DNA from: Flavobacterium sp. UBA2787
GTDB taxonomy: Bacteria > Bacteroidota > Bacteroidia > Flavobacteriales > Flavobacteriaceae
Reading direction: 5' to 3'
NCBI GenBank assembly: GCA_002352205.1
Contig: DEHZ01000013.1
Span: forward strand, 124,001 to 188,000
Length of the DNA stretch: 64,000 nucleotides
Program-made: the position numbers and the translations under genes
Notes under the pieces: model-generated
Seen by the model: only the letters and a program-made list of their open reading frames with translations
Told to the model about the DNA's origin: nothing
The model's database searches: none
Shown: positions 1-7,165 of the stretch, piece after piece
Numbering within the stretch: the stretch's first letter is position 1
How the letters are laid out: every line of letters starts with the position of its first letter

Positions 1-1205
1 TTTTCAGCGTCAACAAAATCATATTCAATCGGGATGACTATTTCACCATTCAAATGAATAACACCCTGTTTTCCGTTGTTTTCAACTTGTATATAGTCTT
101 TGAAATTACTTTGATACATAAAATTATAATTGTCATACATCGCCGGTATGATCACTGTACCATTTTTATCGATCATGCCTTTTTTTCGGTCTTTTGTAAA
201 TGAAAAATTATTATTCGAAAGTAATCGTATGCTGTTTGAATCATATATAAAGGGAATTATCAATTTACCTTCGGTATTAAAAACGCCCGTTTTATTATCT
301 TTAACCGCCATTATGTGTTCTGAGCCCTCTGCGTAAACCGACTGGTATTCAAAATTTGTTTTTACATTGGTTTTTGTAAAATAGATACTGTACAGGTTAT
401 TTTTCTTTATTAAGTAATGATGTTTTTGCTTTATTCTTTCAATGTTATCATTATCAGGCTCATAGAGTATTTCACCTGTATTGCTTAACAGTCCGATTTT
501 TTTATTTTTTACGGTAAATAAATCATTTACAAATGTTTCGCTTACTTTTAAAGTGGATGGTTGATTATAATTGGATTGTTGAGGTTTATGTTCAACATAG
601 AGTGAATCATATACAAAAGGGGAGTTGAAGCTTTCTGAAATAACCCCAAATTTTCCATTTTGTTTGGCAATAAGTAGGTTTTGATAGGCCGTAACAATTT
701 CTGTATTTTTTGGTAATGAAATTTTAGCATCAATCACTACCATTTTTTTATTTCCTTTTTTGTCTTTTACAGATGCCGCCAGTTTATTGCTTATAAGTAT
801 CTCACTGTATAGGATGGGTAGTACTATTTCGCCGGTATTAGAAAGCAAACCGAATTTCTTATTTTTCTTTACTTTATAAAATGATTTAAAGGTTTCGATG
901 TGGTCATAAATGATTTTTGATTTCAACGTTCCTTCTTCGTTGGCTATTCCGAACTTATTGTCTTTTTGCACAATAAAGCCAAAAAGGCCATAAGTGATAT
1001 TATCATAGATTGCTTCTTGTTTATTATTTTGGTAATCTTCAAACCCAAATTTAGAATTGGCTTGGTATATTTTTACAAACTTGCTTTTGACTTGTGCTGT
1101 TTTTTCAGTTGGATCGTTTCCATCAGCGTAACCCGTATTTCCTTTGTTTTGACAAACGATAAGGTTGCTCACCATCAAAAAAAATAAGAGTATATTTTTT
1201 CGCAT
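1..1205 (-). CDS. WG-repeat containing secreted protein (3' end outside window)
   Basis: Reading from the ATG at 1205 leftward, the frame stays open for 401 codons and runs off the window edge, so the C-terminus is missing. A hydrophobic N-terminus (MRKNILLFFLMVSNLIVCQN) looks like a signal peptide. After it come at least seven WG/KFG-type repeats: NKFGIANEEG, KKFGLLSNTGEIVLP, GKFGVISE, KKIGLLSNTGEI, NKTGVFNTEGKLIIP, RKKGMIDKNGTVIIP and GKQGVIHLNGEIVIP, several followed by a YD. This is the WG_beta_rep family, which is thought to form beta-strand-rich extracytoplasmic domains of unknown ligand. The gene is divergent from the next one, with only 35 bp between the two start codons. The assignment to the repeat family is firm, but its function is unknown. 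Confidence 0.85.
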   Translation of the reverse strand, partial: MRKNILLFFLMVSNLIVCQNKGNTGYADGNDPTEKTAQVKSKFVKIYQANSKFGFEDYQNNKQEAIYDNITYGLFGFIVQKDNKFGIANEEGTLKSKIIYDHIETFKSFYKVKKNKKFGLLSNTGEIVLPILYSEILISNKLAASVKDKKGNKKMVVIDAKISLPKNTEIVTAYQNLLIAKQNGKFGVISESFNSPFVYDSLYVEHKPQQSNYNQPSTLKVSETFVNDLFTVKNKKIGLLSNTGEILYEPDNDNIERIKQKHHYLIKKNNLYSIYFTKTNVKTNFEYQSVYAEGSEHIMAVKDNKTGVFNTEGKLIIPFIYDSNSIRLLSNNNFSFTKDRKKGMIDKNGTVIIPAMYDNYNFMYQSNFKDYIQVENNGKQGVIHLNGEIVIPIEYDFVDAE

Positions 1206-1213
1206 AATTTTTT

Positions 1214-1221
1214 TACATTTG
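1214..1221 (+). promoter_or_regulatory. Candidate -7 box TACATTTG
   Basis: TACATTTG matches the Bacteroidota -7 consensus TAnnTTTG and lies 19 bp before the ATG of the 160-aa gene, implying a very short leader. No clear -33 TTTG is visible at the expected distance, so this rests on the -7 box and its position. Confidence 0.4.
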
Positions 1222-1240
1222 TTGCCTATACTGCTAAAAT

Positions 1241-1723
1241 ATGAAATATTCACTGATATTACCAGCTTTATTTTTATTGATTTTTTCCAACTTCGGAATG
1301 GCTCAAACAGTTGAAAAGCCGAGAGAGAATACCGTCACTGTTGAAGAAACTGTTCAAATGGTCGAAGAACCGGATTTCGAAGTGCCAATAGCAGTAGTTG
1401 AAGTACCACCTATTTATCCGGGATGTACTGCTTCACGAGAAGAAAGCATAAAATGTTTATTTGAAAAAATAAATGAAAAGTTCAACAAAGAATTTGTGTT
1501 TCCAAGTTCTTTAGAAAAAAAGGAACAACGGATATTTGTGAGTTTTAATGTGTCTCATGAAGGGGTTGTTAAAATTGCAGTGCTCAGAAGTCCACATAAG
1601 GATATTGATGAACAAGTCAAAAAAGTGTTCAGTGATTTTCCACAACTATTTCCCGGAATCCAAAGAAACAAGCCTGTGGTGGTAACTTTTTTAGTTCCTT
1701 TTACGCTTAATAAAGGGTTGTAA
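1241..1723 (+). CDS. Secreted protein with TonB-C-like domain
   Basis: This is a 160-aa protein with a signal peptide of about 21 residues ending in FGMAQ. A short acidic linker rich in E and V leads to YPGC and then a domain with the pattern FNVSHEGVVKIAVLRSP followed by VVVTFLVPFTL. That order (YPGC, a strand with G-x-V, then a PV-VTF-VPF strand) is typical of Flavobacteriaceae proteins annotated as energy transducer TonB family. Here a cleavable signal peptide replaces the usual long periplasmic linker and anchor, so it is more likely a soluble periplasmic TonB-C homologue than a working ExbB/D-coupled transducer. No exbB or exbD is nearby. The role is inferred only from fold-level similarity. 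Confidence 0.6.
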   Translation: MKYSLILPALFLLIFSNFGMAQTVEKPRENTVTVEETVQMVEEPDFEVPIAVVEVPPIYPGCTASREESIKCLFEKINEKFNKEFVFPSSLEKKEQRIFVSFNVSHEGVVKIAVLRSPHKDIDEQVKKVFSDFPQLFPGIQRNKPVVVTFLVPFTLNKGL

Positions 1724-1983
1724 GCGGTTATTTTGATGGGGATCTTATGGTCTCGTTTAATAACTTTAAACAGTAACTACCTGCCATCGTTACTTTGGTG
1801 TTGGGAAATTGGAGCTTTGTTAATGTGTCAATTTGACAATTAGTCAATGTGTCAATTAGTGGTATAGCCATAAAGGGTAATGATTTCAATTTTTTACTTT
1901 CGTTGGGAATCAATCATTAAAATTTGTATTTTTGTTAGAACGCTACATTCGATGAGGTTTTTGTTGAGGTAGTATTTTAATCA
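1724..1983. repeat. Intergenic region with short TGTCAATT/CAATTAGT repeats
   Basis: No gene is seen here. Between 1821 and 1860 the words GTGTCAATT and CAATTAGT recur, with an internal TTGACAATT. A related cluster (CAATTAGTCAATTAGTCAAT) appears just after the next gene at about 2435-2455, so the XRE gene is bracketed by the same short words. They may be slippage-prone repeats or remnants of an intergenic repeat family; no function is evident. Confidence 0.4.
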
Positions 1984-2019
1984 ATTTGGTTTCTTACCAA
2001 ATGGATTGGTTTTTTACCA
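1984..2019. promoter_or_regulatory. Tandem palindromic operator candidate upstream of the XRE gene
   Basis: TGGTTTCTTACCA (1987-1999) and TGGTTTTTTACCA (2007-2019) are 12/13 identical. Each is an inverted repeat TGGT-N5-ACCA, and they lie exactly 20 bp apart, about two helical turns. The first extends to a perfect 7-bp arm, ATTTGGT/ACCAAAT (1984-2002). They end 35 bp before the start codon of a helix-turn-helix regulator, the classic place for an autoregulatory operator. Confidence 0.55.
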
Positions 2020-2054
2020 GTATATCGTTTTTAATTTTTTAGTATTTTTACACC

Positions 2055-2429
2055 ATGAGCACAGCAAAACCTAAACACATCGGACGAAATATTAGTCGTA
2101 TCAGAGAATTACGCCAAATGAAACAAGAAGCATTAGCACAAGCAATGGGTGTTAGTCAGCAGACTGTTTCCAATTTAGAAAATAGTGAAACGATTGATGA
2201 CGAAAAACTTTCAGAGGTGGCTAAGGCACTAGGAGTTAGTCCGGAAGGTATAAAACAATTTAGTGAAGAAGCTGTTTTCAATTACTTCAATAACTTTAAT
2301 GATCAGAGTAGCGGTTTCAACACTAATTGCACTTTCAATCCCCTCGACAAAGTCGTAGAATTATACGAGCGTTTAGTTCAGGCGGAAAAGGATAAGGTGG
2401 CATATTTGGAGAAGTTGATGGAGAGGTAA
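2055..2429 (+). CDS. XRE-family helix-turn-helix transcriptional regulator
   Basis: This 124-aa cytoplasmic protein has an HTH_3 (Cro/CI-type) domain at roughly residues 9-62: IGRNISRIRELR, then KQEALAQAMGVSQQTVSNLE with the recognition helix around SQQTVSNLE, and ALGVSPEGIKQF. The second half (about 75-124) has no recognised ligand domain and ends in a helical, charged stretch (ELYERLVQAEKDKVAYLEKL) that could be a dimerising coiled coil. The start codon lies directly after GTATTTTTACACC, which resembles a TAnnTTTA -7 box so close to the ATG that the mRNA may be nearly leaderless. Two palindromes just upstream suggest autoregulation. The DNA-binding call is firm; target genes are unknown. 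Confidence 0.85.
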   Translation: MSTAKPKHIGRNISRIRELRQMKQEALAQAMGVSQQTVSNLENSETIDDEKLSEVAKALGVSPEGIKQFSEEAVFNYFNNFNDQSSGFNTNCTFNPLDKVVELYERLVQAEKDKVAYLEKLMER

Positions 2430-2667
2430 TTTGGCAATTAGTCAATTAGTCAATTTGTCCATTGGTGGATTTGTTGAGGACTTCTAGCACACTTTTGCTT
2501 ATTATTTAAAATCGTTTTTAATTCATCACTCGCTTATCACAATTCGTCGTTAAACTACCGCTCTTATCGTGTTATAATGCGTACCTTACTCAAACGAAAA
2601 GACAAATTTTTCGTCTTGTCTTTTTATTTTCTACAACTGTAAAAACGCTCTTAACAATACTAGCAAA

Positions 2668-3960
2668 ATGGCAGGATTTGAGTACATCGAAACGTGGGTG
2701 GATGAATTGTTACTGGCGTCCGGCATTGCACAAGAGTGGGCCATTTACCTTCGCTTGTTGTTGCTTCTTGTTGCTTTGGTGCTTCTTGCGGTGATGGGTT
2801 TTTATGTTGCCAAAAAAATCATTCTGCCTTATTTTTACAAACAAGTTAAAAAGTCACCCGCCCAATGGGATGATTTACTCGTGGACAAAGCTGTGTTTCA
2901 CAACTTTTCTCATCTGGTGCCGGCCATTTTTGTTCGGCTACTCGCACCGAGTATTTTTGATGATTTTGAAACCGTTTTGCCGATAGTTATCAAGTTAACC
3001 GACATTTACCTGATTATCGTGGCGTTAAAAATCATTATTGCCGTGATTAAAGTTGCGGAGTTTGCTTTTTCGTCGCTGCCGGCTTTTCAAAATAAACCGC
3101 TTACGAGCTACTTTCAACTGCTTCGAATTTTGTTTTACATTGCCACGGCTATTTTTCTTTTTTCAATACTTTTAGGCAAATCGCCGGTTTATTTTTTAAG
3201 TGCTTTTGGTGCGATGACTGCTATTTTGTTGCTGATTTTTAAAGATACCATCCTTGGTTTAGTCGCCAGTGTTCAAATGTCAACCAACGATATGGTTCGC
3301 GTAGGCGATTGGATTGAAATGCCCAAATTCAATGCCGATGGCGATGTAGTAGCGATCAATCTAAATACCGTGAAGGTGCAGAATTTTGATAAAACCATTA
3401 CCACCATTCCCACGTTTTATTTTATCACCGACAGTTTTAAAAATTGGCGAGGCATGATTCAAAGTGGCGGACGTAGAATGAAACGCTCGCTTTTTATTGA
3501 TGTCAATTCGATTCATTTTTTAGACGCTTCGCAACGGGATGAACTGAAAAAAATTCACCTGATTGAACATTTTATGTCCGATAGACAGGAAGCGATTGAA
3601 ACGTCGAATAAAAAAAACACCATTGATAACTCCGTTTTACTGAACGGACGACGCATGACCAATATTGGTGTTTTCAGACATTATGTTGAATTGTATCTTC
3701 AATCGCATCCGGGCATCAGTCAAGAAATGACGGTCATGGTTCGGCAGTTAGCCATTGAAGACAAAGGAATTCCGTTGGAGATTTATTGCTTTGCTAACAC
3801 CACCGAATGGTTGCAATACGAACGCACTCAAGCCGATATTTTTGATCATTTGTATTCGGCTGCAAAATATTTTGACCTTACGTTGTTTCAACAACCGAGT
3901 GGGAAAGATTTGACAAAGGGGATTGAGAATTGGAAGGGTGGAGTAGGTGGTGGGTTGTAG
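2668..3960 (+). CDS. MscS-family mechanosensitive ion channel (YbdG-like)
   Basis: This 430-aa inner membrane protein has about five hydrophobic segments (near residues 22-47, 80-100, 103-130, 148-168 and 171-200). The last holds the pore-lining MscS-type helix, with FGAMTAILLLIFKDTILGLVAS. The beta-domain follows: DMVRVGDWIEMP, then NLNTVKVQNFDKTITTIPTF and the soluble region NWRGMIQSGGRRMKRS. This wording and the length match the E. coli YbdG (MscM) subgroup rather than small MscS. The expected role is release of osmolytes or ions on membrane tension. It is monocistronic here, with no Shine-Dalgarno. The last residues (GGVGGGL) are low-complexity and may be a drifted tail. Confidence 0.88.
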   Translation: MAGFEYIETWVDELLLASGIAQEWAIYLRLLLLLVALVLLAVMGFYVAKKIILPYFYKQVKKSPAQWDDLLVDKAVFHNFSHLVPAIFVRLLAPSIFDDFETVLPIVIKLTDIYLIIVALKIIIAVIKVAEFAFSSLPAFQNKPLTSYFQLLRILFYIATAIFLFSILLGKSPVYFLSAFGAMTAILLLIFKDTILGLVASVQMSTNDMVRVGDWIEMPKFNADGDVVAINLNTVKVQNFDKTITTIPTFYFITDSFKNWRGMIQSGGRRMKRSLFIDVNSIHFLDASQRDELKKIHLIEHFMSDRQEAIETSNKKNTIDNSVLLNGRRMTNIGVFRHYVELYLQSHPGISQEMTVMVRQLAIEDKGIPLEIYCFANTTEWLQYERTQADIFDHLYSAAKYFDLTLFQQPSGKDLTKGIENWKGGVGGGL

Positions 3961-4009
3961 GTTGTTAAACCTCGAAGGGTTTTACATAAATGGGAAAGGA
4001 AAGCAAAGG

Positions 4010-4037
4010 AAACCATACAGCATTTGCCTTATTTTTT
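4010..4037 (+). repeat. 28-bp direct repeat, copy 1
   Basis: This stretch begins AAACCATACAGCATTTGCC and matches 24 of 28 bases at 5737-5764. The two copies lie in the same orientation on either side of the delta-60-repeat gene. The element type is unknown. Confidence 0.45.
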
Positions 4038-4049
4038 TTGGGGGAGTTG

Positions 4050-4152
4050 ATAAGAGTTGATTTGATTAACGATTAGCGATTAATGATTTTTGAATAACGA
4101 ATGATGAATAACGATTTTTGAATGTTGATTAACGAATGATGATTTTTGATTT
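4050..4152. repeat. AT-rich degenerate repeat tract
   Basis: Variants of GATTAACGA, AATAACGAATGATGA and CGATTTTTGAAT recur several times over about 100 bp between the channel gene and the terminator. It is a low-complexity intergenic tract without coding potential. Confidence 0.5.
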
Positions 4153-4175
4153 AAGTAAAAAGTACTAGTTTGCGT

Positions 4176-4228
4176 AAAAAAAAAGAACTTATTTCAGTCA
4201 TTAACTGCATATAAGTTCTCTTTTTTTG
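4176..4228. terminator. Bidirectional Rho-independent terminator
   Basis: Arms AGAACTTAT (4184-4192) and ATAAGTTCT (4211-4219) enclose an 18-nt loop. The hairpin has an A-run on the left (a U-run on the minus-strand transcript) and CTTTTTTT on the right. It sits between convergent genes, the channel (+) and the delta-60 protein (-), and can serve both. Confidence 0.65.
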
Positions 4229-4243
4229 AATTACATTTATTGC

Positions 4244-5677
4244 TTACTGAATCACAATTTTTTTAGTGAGTTGTGCATTTTCCATGTTTATTGTGGCGAT
4301 ATAAAGTCCTTTTGGCAAATGGTCGGTGTTGATGGGTGTGACACTATTTGAAAGGATGTGTTCGCTTACTTTTCTACCTTGAACATCTACGAGGGTAAGG
4401 GTGGCTTGGGAAAAGTTAGGTGTTTCAGCTAAGTCTATGTACAGCATATCTGATGTCGGATTTGGATAGATTTTGACCGTGTTTAAGCTTGTTTCATCAG
4501 ACAGGTTGAGGTTTGGCGTATCGCCAACAACCCGCATTAAGCCTGATGGATTATAGGAAAACCATCCACCAATCACAATGTTGCCATCATTTTGAACGAT
4601 GCAGTGTCTGGCCCAATCGTTAAAAGAAGTTTCGGGAAAGGAAGTGTCTACCGCTCCATTTTCCAAATACCTTCTAAAGGTATAAGGACCACCGGCAGAG
4701 GCTAGAATTTTTCCATCGGATTGCACGGTCATGGCTGTTACATTGGAAAGGTCTAAGGCTAATGAAGTGTCTACACTCCCATCAGAGTTTAATTTTACAA
4801 TTGCTTTATTGTTTGCCCCTGTGTGACGGAAGTTTCCGGCGGTAATGATTTGACCATTGGGAAGCAAGACTGTTTCCCATGCTTCACCATAAAATCCGGC
4901 AATTAGTGAAAAATTATTACCAGCGTCAAAGGTGGTATCCAAACTGGCATCTTCGTTTAAGCGTGCTAACAAAATTCGGCTTACGGACTTATAGGCAGTA
5001 AATAATCCACCACACAAAATTTTACCATTTGGTTGCACGATTACGGTGTGTATCCGATTTTGACCGGCAGTGGAAGTAAAACCGGTTGCGGAGTCGAATG
5101 AAGTGTCTAACGAACCATCACTATTTAATCGTGCAATGGCTTGTCTATTAATACCACCCTGATTGAGCCAATCAAATTTTGAAAATATTCCTCCCACCAC
5201 AATTTTACCATCGGATTGAAGGGCAATACTGTTCACATCACTGTCGAAACCGGTAAGTGGGTTAAAACTAGTGTCTAATGACCCATCCGGATTTAATCGG
5301 GCAATACGGTGGCGTGTTACCCCTTTGTAGTCAGAAAAATTTCCTCCTACCAGAATTTTACCATCCGGTTGAAGGGTAATCGCATTAACATAAGGAGAAG
5401 TTCCGTTGAAACCTACTCCCACATTAAAAGAGGTATCTACGCTTCCATCCAAGTTTAAACGAACAATACGTCTGCTTTCCGTACCATTAAATTCGGAGAA
5501 CCATCCGCCAAGGAGTAATTTACCATCCGGTTGTTGCACGATGGTTTCCACCCTTTTTTGAGTAAACGTAATTCCTGCTCCGGTTCCAATAGCAAAGTTA
5601 GGGTCAATTGTACCCAATTGAGCAAATGCCCAAAACGGAAAAGCCAGTAAACAAAGTAGTGTAATGTTTCTTTTCAT
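4244..5677 (-). CDS. Delta-60 repeat beta-propeller protein with T9SS type A sorting domain
   Basis: This 477-aa secreted protein has a signal peptide of about 19 residues (LLCLLAFPFWAFAQ). About seven copies of a 50-60 residue unit carry the pattern LQPDGKILVGG...RIARLNPDGSLDTSF, the delta-60 repeat; variants include DGSVDTSF, DASLDTTF and NGAVDTSF. The last 75 residues form a T9SS type A sorting domain with KIYPNPTSDMLYIDL, LVDVQGRKV, LPKGLYIATI and a terminal KKIVIQ. The protein should be exported by Sec, then carried through the outer membrane by the type IX system and either released or attached at the surface. What the propeller binds is not known. No other T9SS gene lies close by. Confidence 0.9.
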   Translation of the reverse strand: MKRNITLLCLLAFPFWAFAQLGTIDPNFAIGTGAGITFTQKRVETIVQQPDGKLLLGGWFSEFNGTESRRIVRLNLDGSVDTSFNVGVGFNGTSPYVNAITLQPDGKILVGGNFSDYKGVTRHRIARLNPDGSLDTSFNPLTGFDSDVNSIALQSDGKIVVGGIFSKFDWLNQGGINRQAIARLNSDGSLDTSFDSATGFTSTAGQNRIHTVIVQPNGKILCGGLFTAYKSVSRILLARLNEDASLDTTFDAGNNFSLIAGFYGEAWETVLLPNGQIITAGNFRHTGANNKAIVKLNSDGSVDTSLALDLSNVTAMTVQSDGKILASAGGPYTFRRYLENGAVDTSFPETSFNDWARHCIVQNDGNIVIGGWFSYNPSGLMRVVGDTPNLNLSDETSLNTVKIYPNPTSDMLYIDLAETPNFSQATLTLVDVQGRKVSEHILSNSVTPINTDHLPKGLYIATINMENAQLTKKIVIQ

Positions 5678-5736
5678 GTTTTATCTATTTTGAATTAAAC
5701 TTTCGTTTTTACAAAATTGATAAAGGAATGAATGGC

Positions 5737-5764
5737 AAACCATACGACATTTGCCCTATTTTTG
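5737..5764 (+). repeat. 28-bp direct repeat, copy 2
   Basis: This stretch begins AAACCATACGACATTTGCC and is the partner of 4010-4037. It lies about 60 bp upstream of the delta-60 gene start, in the 238-bp space between two divergent genes. Confidence 0.45.
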
Positions 5765-5915
5765 CTGTAAGGACCAATGAGCCTGAAAATATTATTCATG
5801 TAATGCTCGAATAAAATGACCTATCGAACGTGTAAAAAGTAGAAATCATGCTTTACTTCAGCTATATGCAATACATTCATTTGTAATTATTTCATAATTT
5901 TACTAAAAAATAGCG

Positions 5916-6356
5916 ATGAAAAAACTAATTATTTTCTTTAGTGTACTTTGCTTGGGAGTTCTTTTTCTTTCTTTTTCTGCTCCAAACAAAGAAGAAACGG
6001 CTGCCAAAGGAATTGATTTTTTTAAAGGAACATTTCAAGAAGCGTTGGCTTTAGCTGAAAAGGAGAAAAAGTATGTTTTTGTAGATGTGTATGCCACATG
6101 GTGTGGCCCTTGTAAACAGTTGAAACGAACCACGTTTAAGGACAAAGAAGTGGGTACTTATTTTAATAAAAACTTCATCAATATCGCCATAGATGGTGAA
6201 ACCGAAGAGGGAGACGAAATCCTTAATCGATATAACATCCGTTCGTATCCTACTTTGTTGATTTTGGATGCAAAAGGTCGCGTGCAAACACGTCATTCCG
6301 GTTTTATGAAACCTTTTATTTTGATTAATTTTGGTAGACGAATTGTGCCTTTGTAA
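5916..6356 (+). CDS. Periplasmic thioredoxin-family protein
   Basis: This is a 146-aa protein. Residues 1-21 are a hydrophobic signal or anchor (LIIFFSVLCLGVLFLSFSA). A thioredoxin fold follows with the catalytic motif TWCGPCK (Cys63, Cys66), a preceding FVDVYA strand, and the cis-proline loop RSYPTLL (Pro112). The protein stops about 30 residues after the cis-Pro, just past the last beta strand, which is a little short for the family. CGPC is the thioredoxin-type redox motif. In the periplasm such proteins usually reduce or isomerise disulfides, or feed electrons to other carriers. No DsbD or cytochrome maturation genes lie beside it, so its partner cannot be inferred. Confidence 0.85.
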   Translation: MKKLIIFFSVLCLGVLFLSFSAPNKEETAAKGIDFFKGTFQEALALAEKEKKYVFVDVYATWCGPCKQLKRTTFKDKEVGTYFNKNFINIAIDGETEEGDEILNRYNIRSYPTLLILDAKGRVQTRHSGFMKPFILINFGRRIVPL

Positions 6357-6452
6357 CGGTTTAGAGCGATGAACGGGACTATTCTTTTAAGTCAGTATGT
6401 TTGCGGAGCGAGTGCTGATTTTCAAAATCAATTAAGATTCGCATAAATTATT

Positions 6453-6460
6453 TATATTTG
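6453..6460 (+). promoter_or_regulatory. Candidate -7 box TATATTTG
   Basis: TATATTTG fits TAnnTTTG exactly and lies 16 bp before the ATG of the 48-aa gene, placing the likely transcription start some 10 bp ahead of the codon. No -33 TTTG is evident. Confidence 0.45.
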
Positions 6461-6476
6461 CTAAAATTGATGCAGC

Positions 6477-6623
6477 ATGAACTACAAACTATCCTTTCAG
6501 GAAAGAGCCCAGTTGAGTTTGGAACAATTAGAGAAGCAGCCACCGATTACGTTAGAAAAAGCAAAAGCTCAAGCCGAGTGGTTACGAAAAGCTAGTCAAT
6601 TAAAAGATAAGAAACAACGTTAA
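6477..6623 (+). CDS. Small conserved-looking basic protein (48 aa)
   Basis: ATG at 6477 opens a 48-codon frame ending in TAA at 6623. The product begins MNYKLSFQERAQLSLEQLEK, has a PPITLEKAKAQAEWLRKAS middle and ends KDKKQR. It is predicted helical and charged, with no membrane segment or signal peptide. A good -7 box directly upstream and a codon pattern like its neighbours argue that it is real. The family is not recognised. It lies 40 bp ahead of the next gene on the same strand and could be co-transcribed with it. Confidence 0.55.
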   Translation: MNYKLSFQERAQLSLEQLEKQPPITLEKAKAQAEWLRKASQLKDKKQR

Positions 6624-6663
6624 TCAAACACGATTTATCATCGAAATTGTTTCCCGAAAGCCA

Positions 6664-7146
6664 GTGAAACTCCTCAAAAACATTTTCCTATTCGCGTTTG
6701 TCGTTGTAATCATTTACTTGGCATTCTTTATCCCGAAACGTATCCGTATTGATGGGACTTGGTCTGTTTCAAAAATTCTATTGGACGGCAAATCATTAAT
6801 CGATAGCAAAAAGGATACACTTTTTTATCATTCGTTAGAGCTTTTTAAACCAAAGTATGTAGCACACATTGATGGAGATTCTCTGATTATTAAAAAAGGG
6901 GAACATAAAATAGGAACGAAGTACATTATTCAACAAGGCAAAAACGGAAACCATTTGATTAATTTAACCTCCAATGAACAAACATTAAACGGAACTTTTC
7001 AGATCACCTTTGACACACTGGTTACCAGTGCAAGTTTTTATAATGTATATGTTGACATTGTCTCCAATTCTACACAATTGTCGTTGCAAAAAGAGGTTTA
7101 CGTTAAACCCTGGAAACCCAGACCTATTGAAAGAGGTAAACCTTAA
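6664..7146 (+). CDS. Hypothetical membrane-anchored protein, lipocalin-like pattern
   Basis: The start codon is GTG at 6664; there is no in-frame ATG upstream. The 160-aa product has one N-terminal membrane segment (LFAFVVVIIYLAFFIP, about residues 7-23) and then an outward-facing domain that opens with IDGTWSVSKILLDGKSL. That opening resembles lipocalin-like proteins of Bacteroidota, in which a G-x-W motif starts the barrel. Beta-rich segments follow, such as HKIGTKYIIQQG and LNGTFQITFDTL. It ends with a basic proline-containing tail (KPWKPRPIERGKP). It is convergent with rarA, 19 bp away. The lipocalin suggestion is weak. Confidence 0.55.
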   Translation: MKLLKNIFLFAFVVVIIYLAFFIPKRIRIDGTWSVSKILLDGKSLIDSKKDTLFYHSLELFKPKYVAHIDGDSLIIKKGEHKIGTKYIIQQGKNGNHLINLTSNEQTLNGTFQITFDTLVTSASFYNVYVDIVSNSTQLSLQKEVYVKPWKPRPIERGKP

Positions 7147-7165
7147 TGGATTGATTTTCTTTTTT

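Noticed and set aside
1821-1860. Short repeats as a CRISPR array
   Set aside because: The words are 8-9 bp, imperfect and not separated by regular spacers, and no cas gene is present.
4050-4152. AT-rich repeats as a possible replication origin
   Set aside because: No DnaA-box cluster, and no dnaA, dnaN or gidA-type neighbour; the tract is simple low-complexity DNA.
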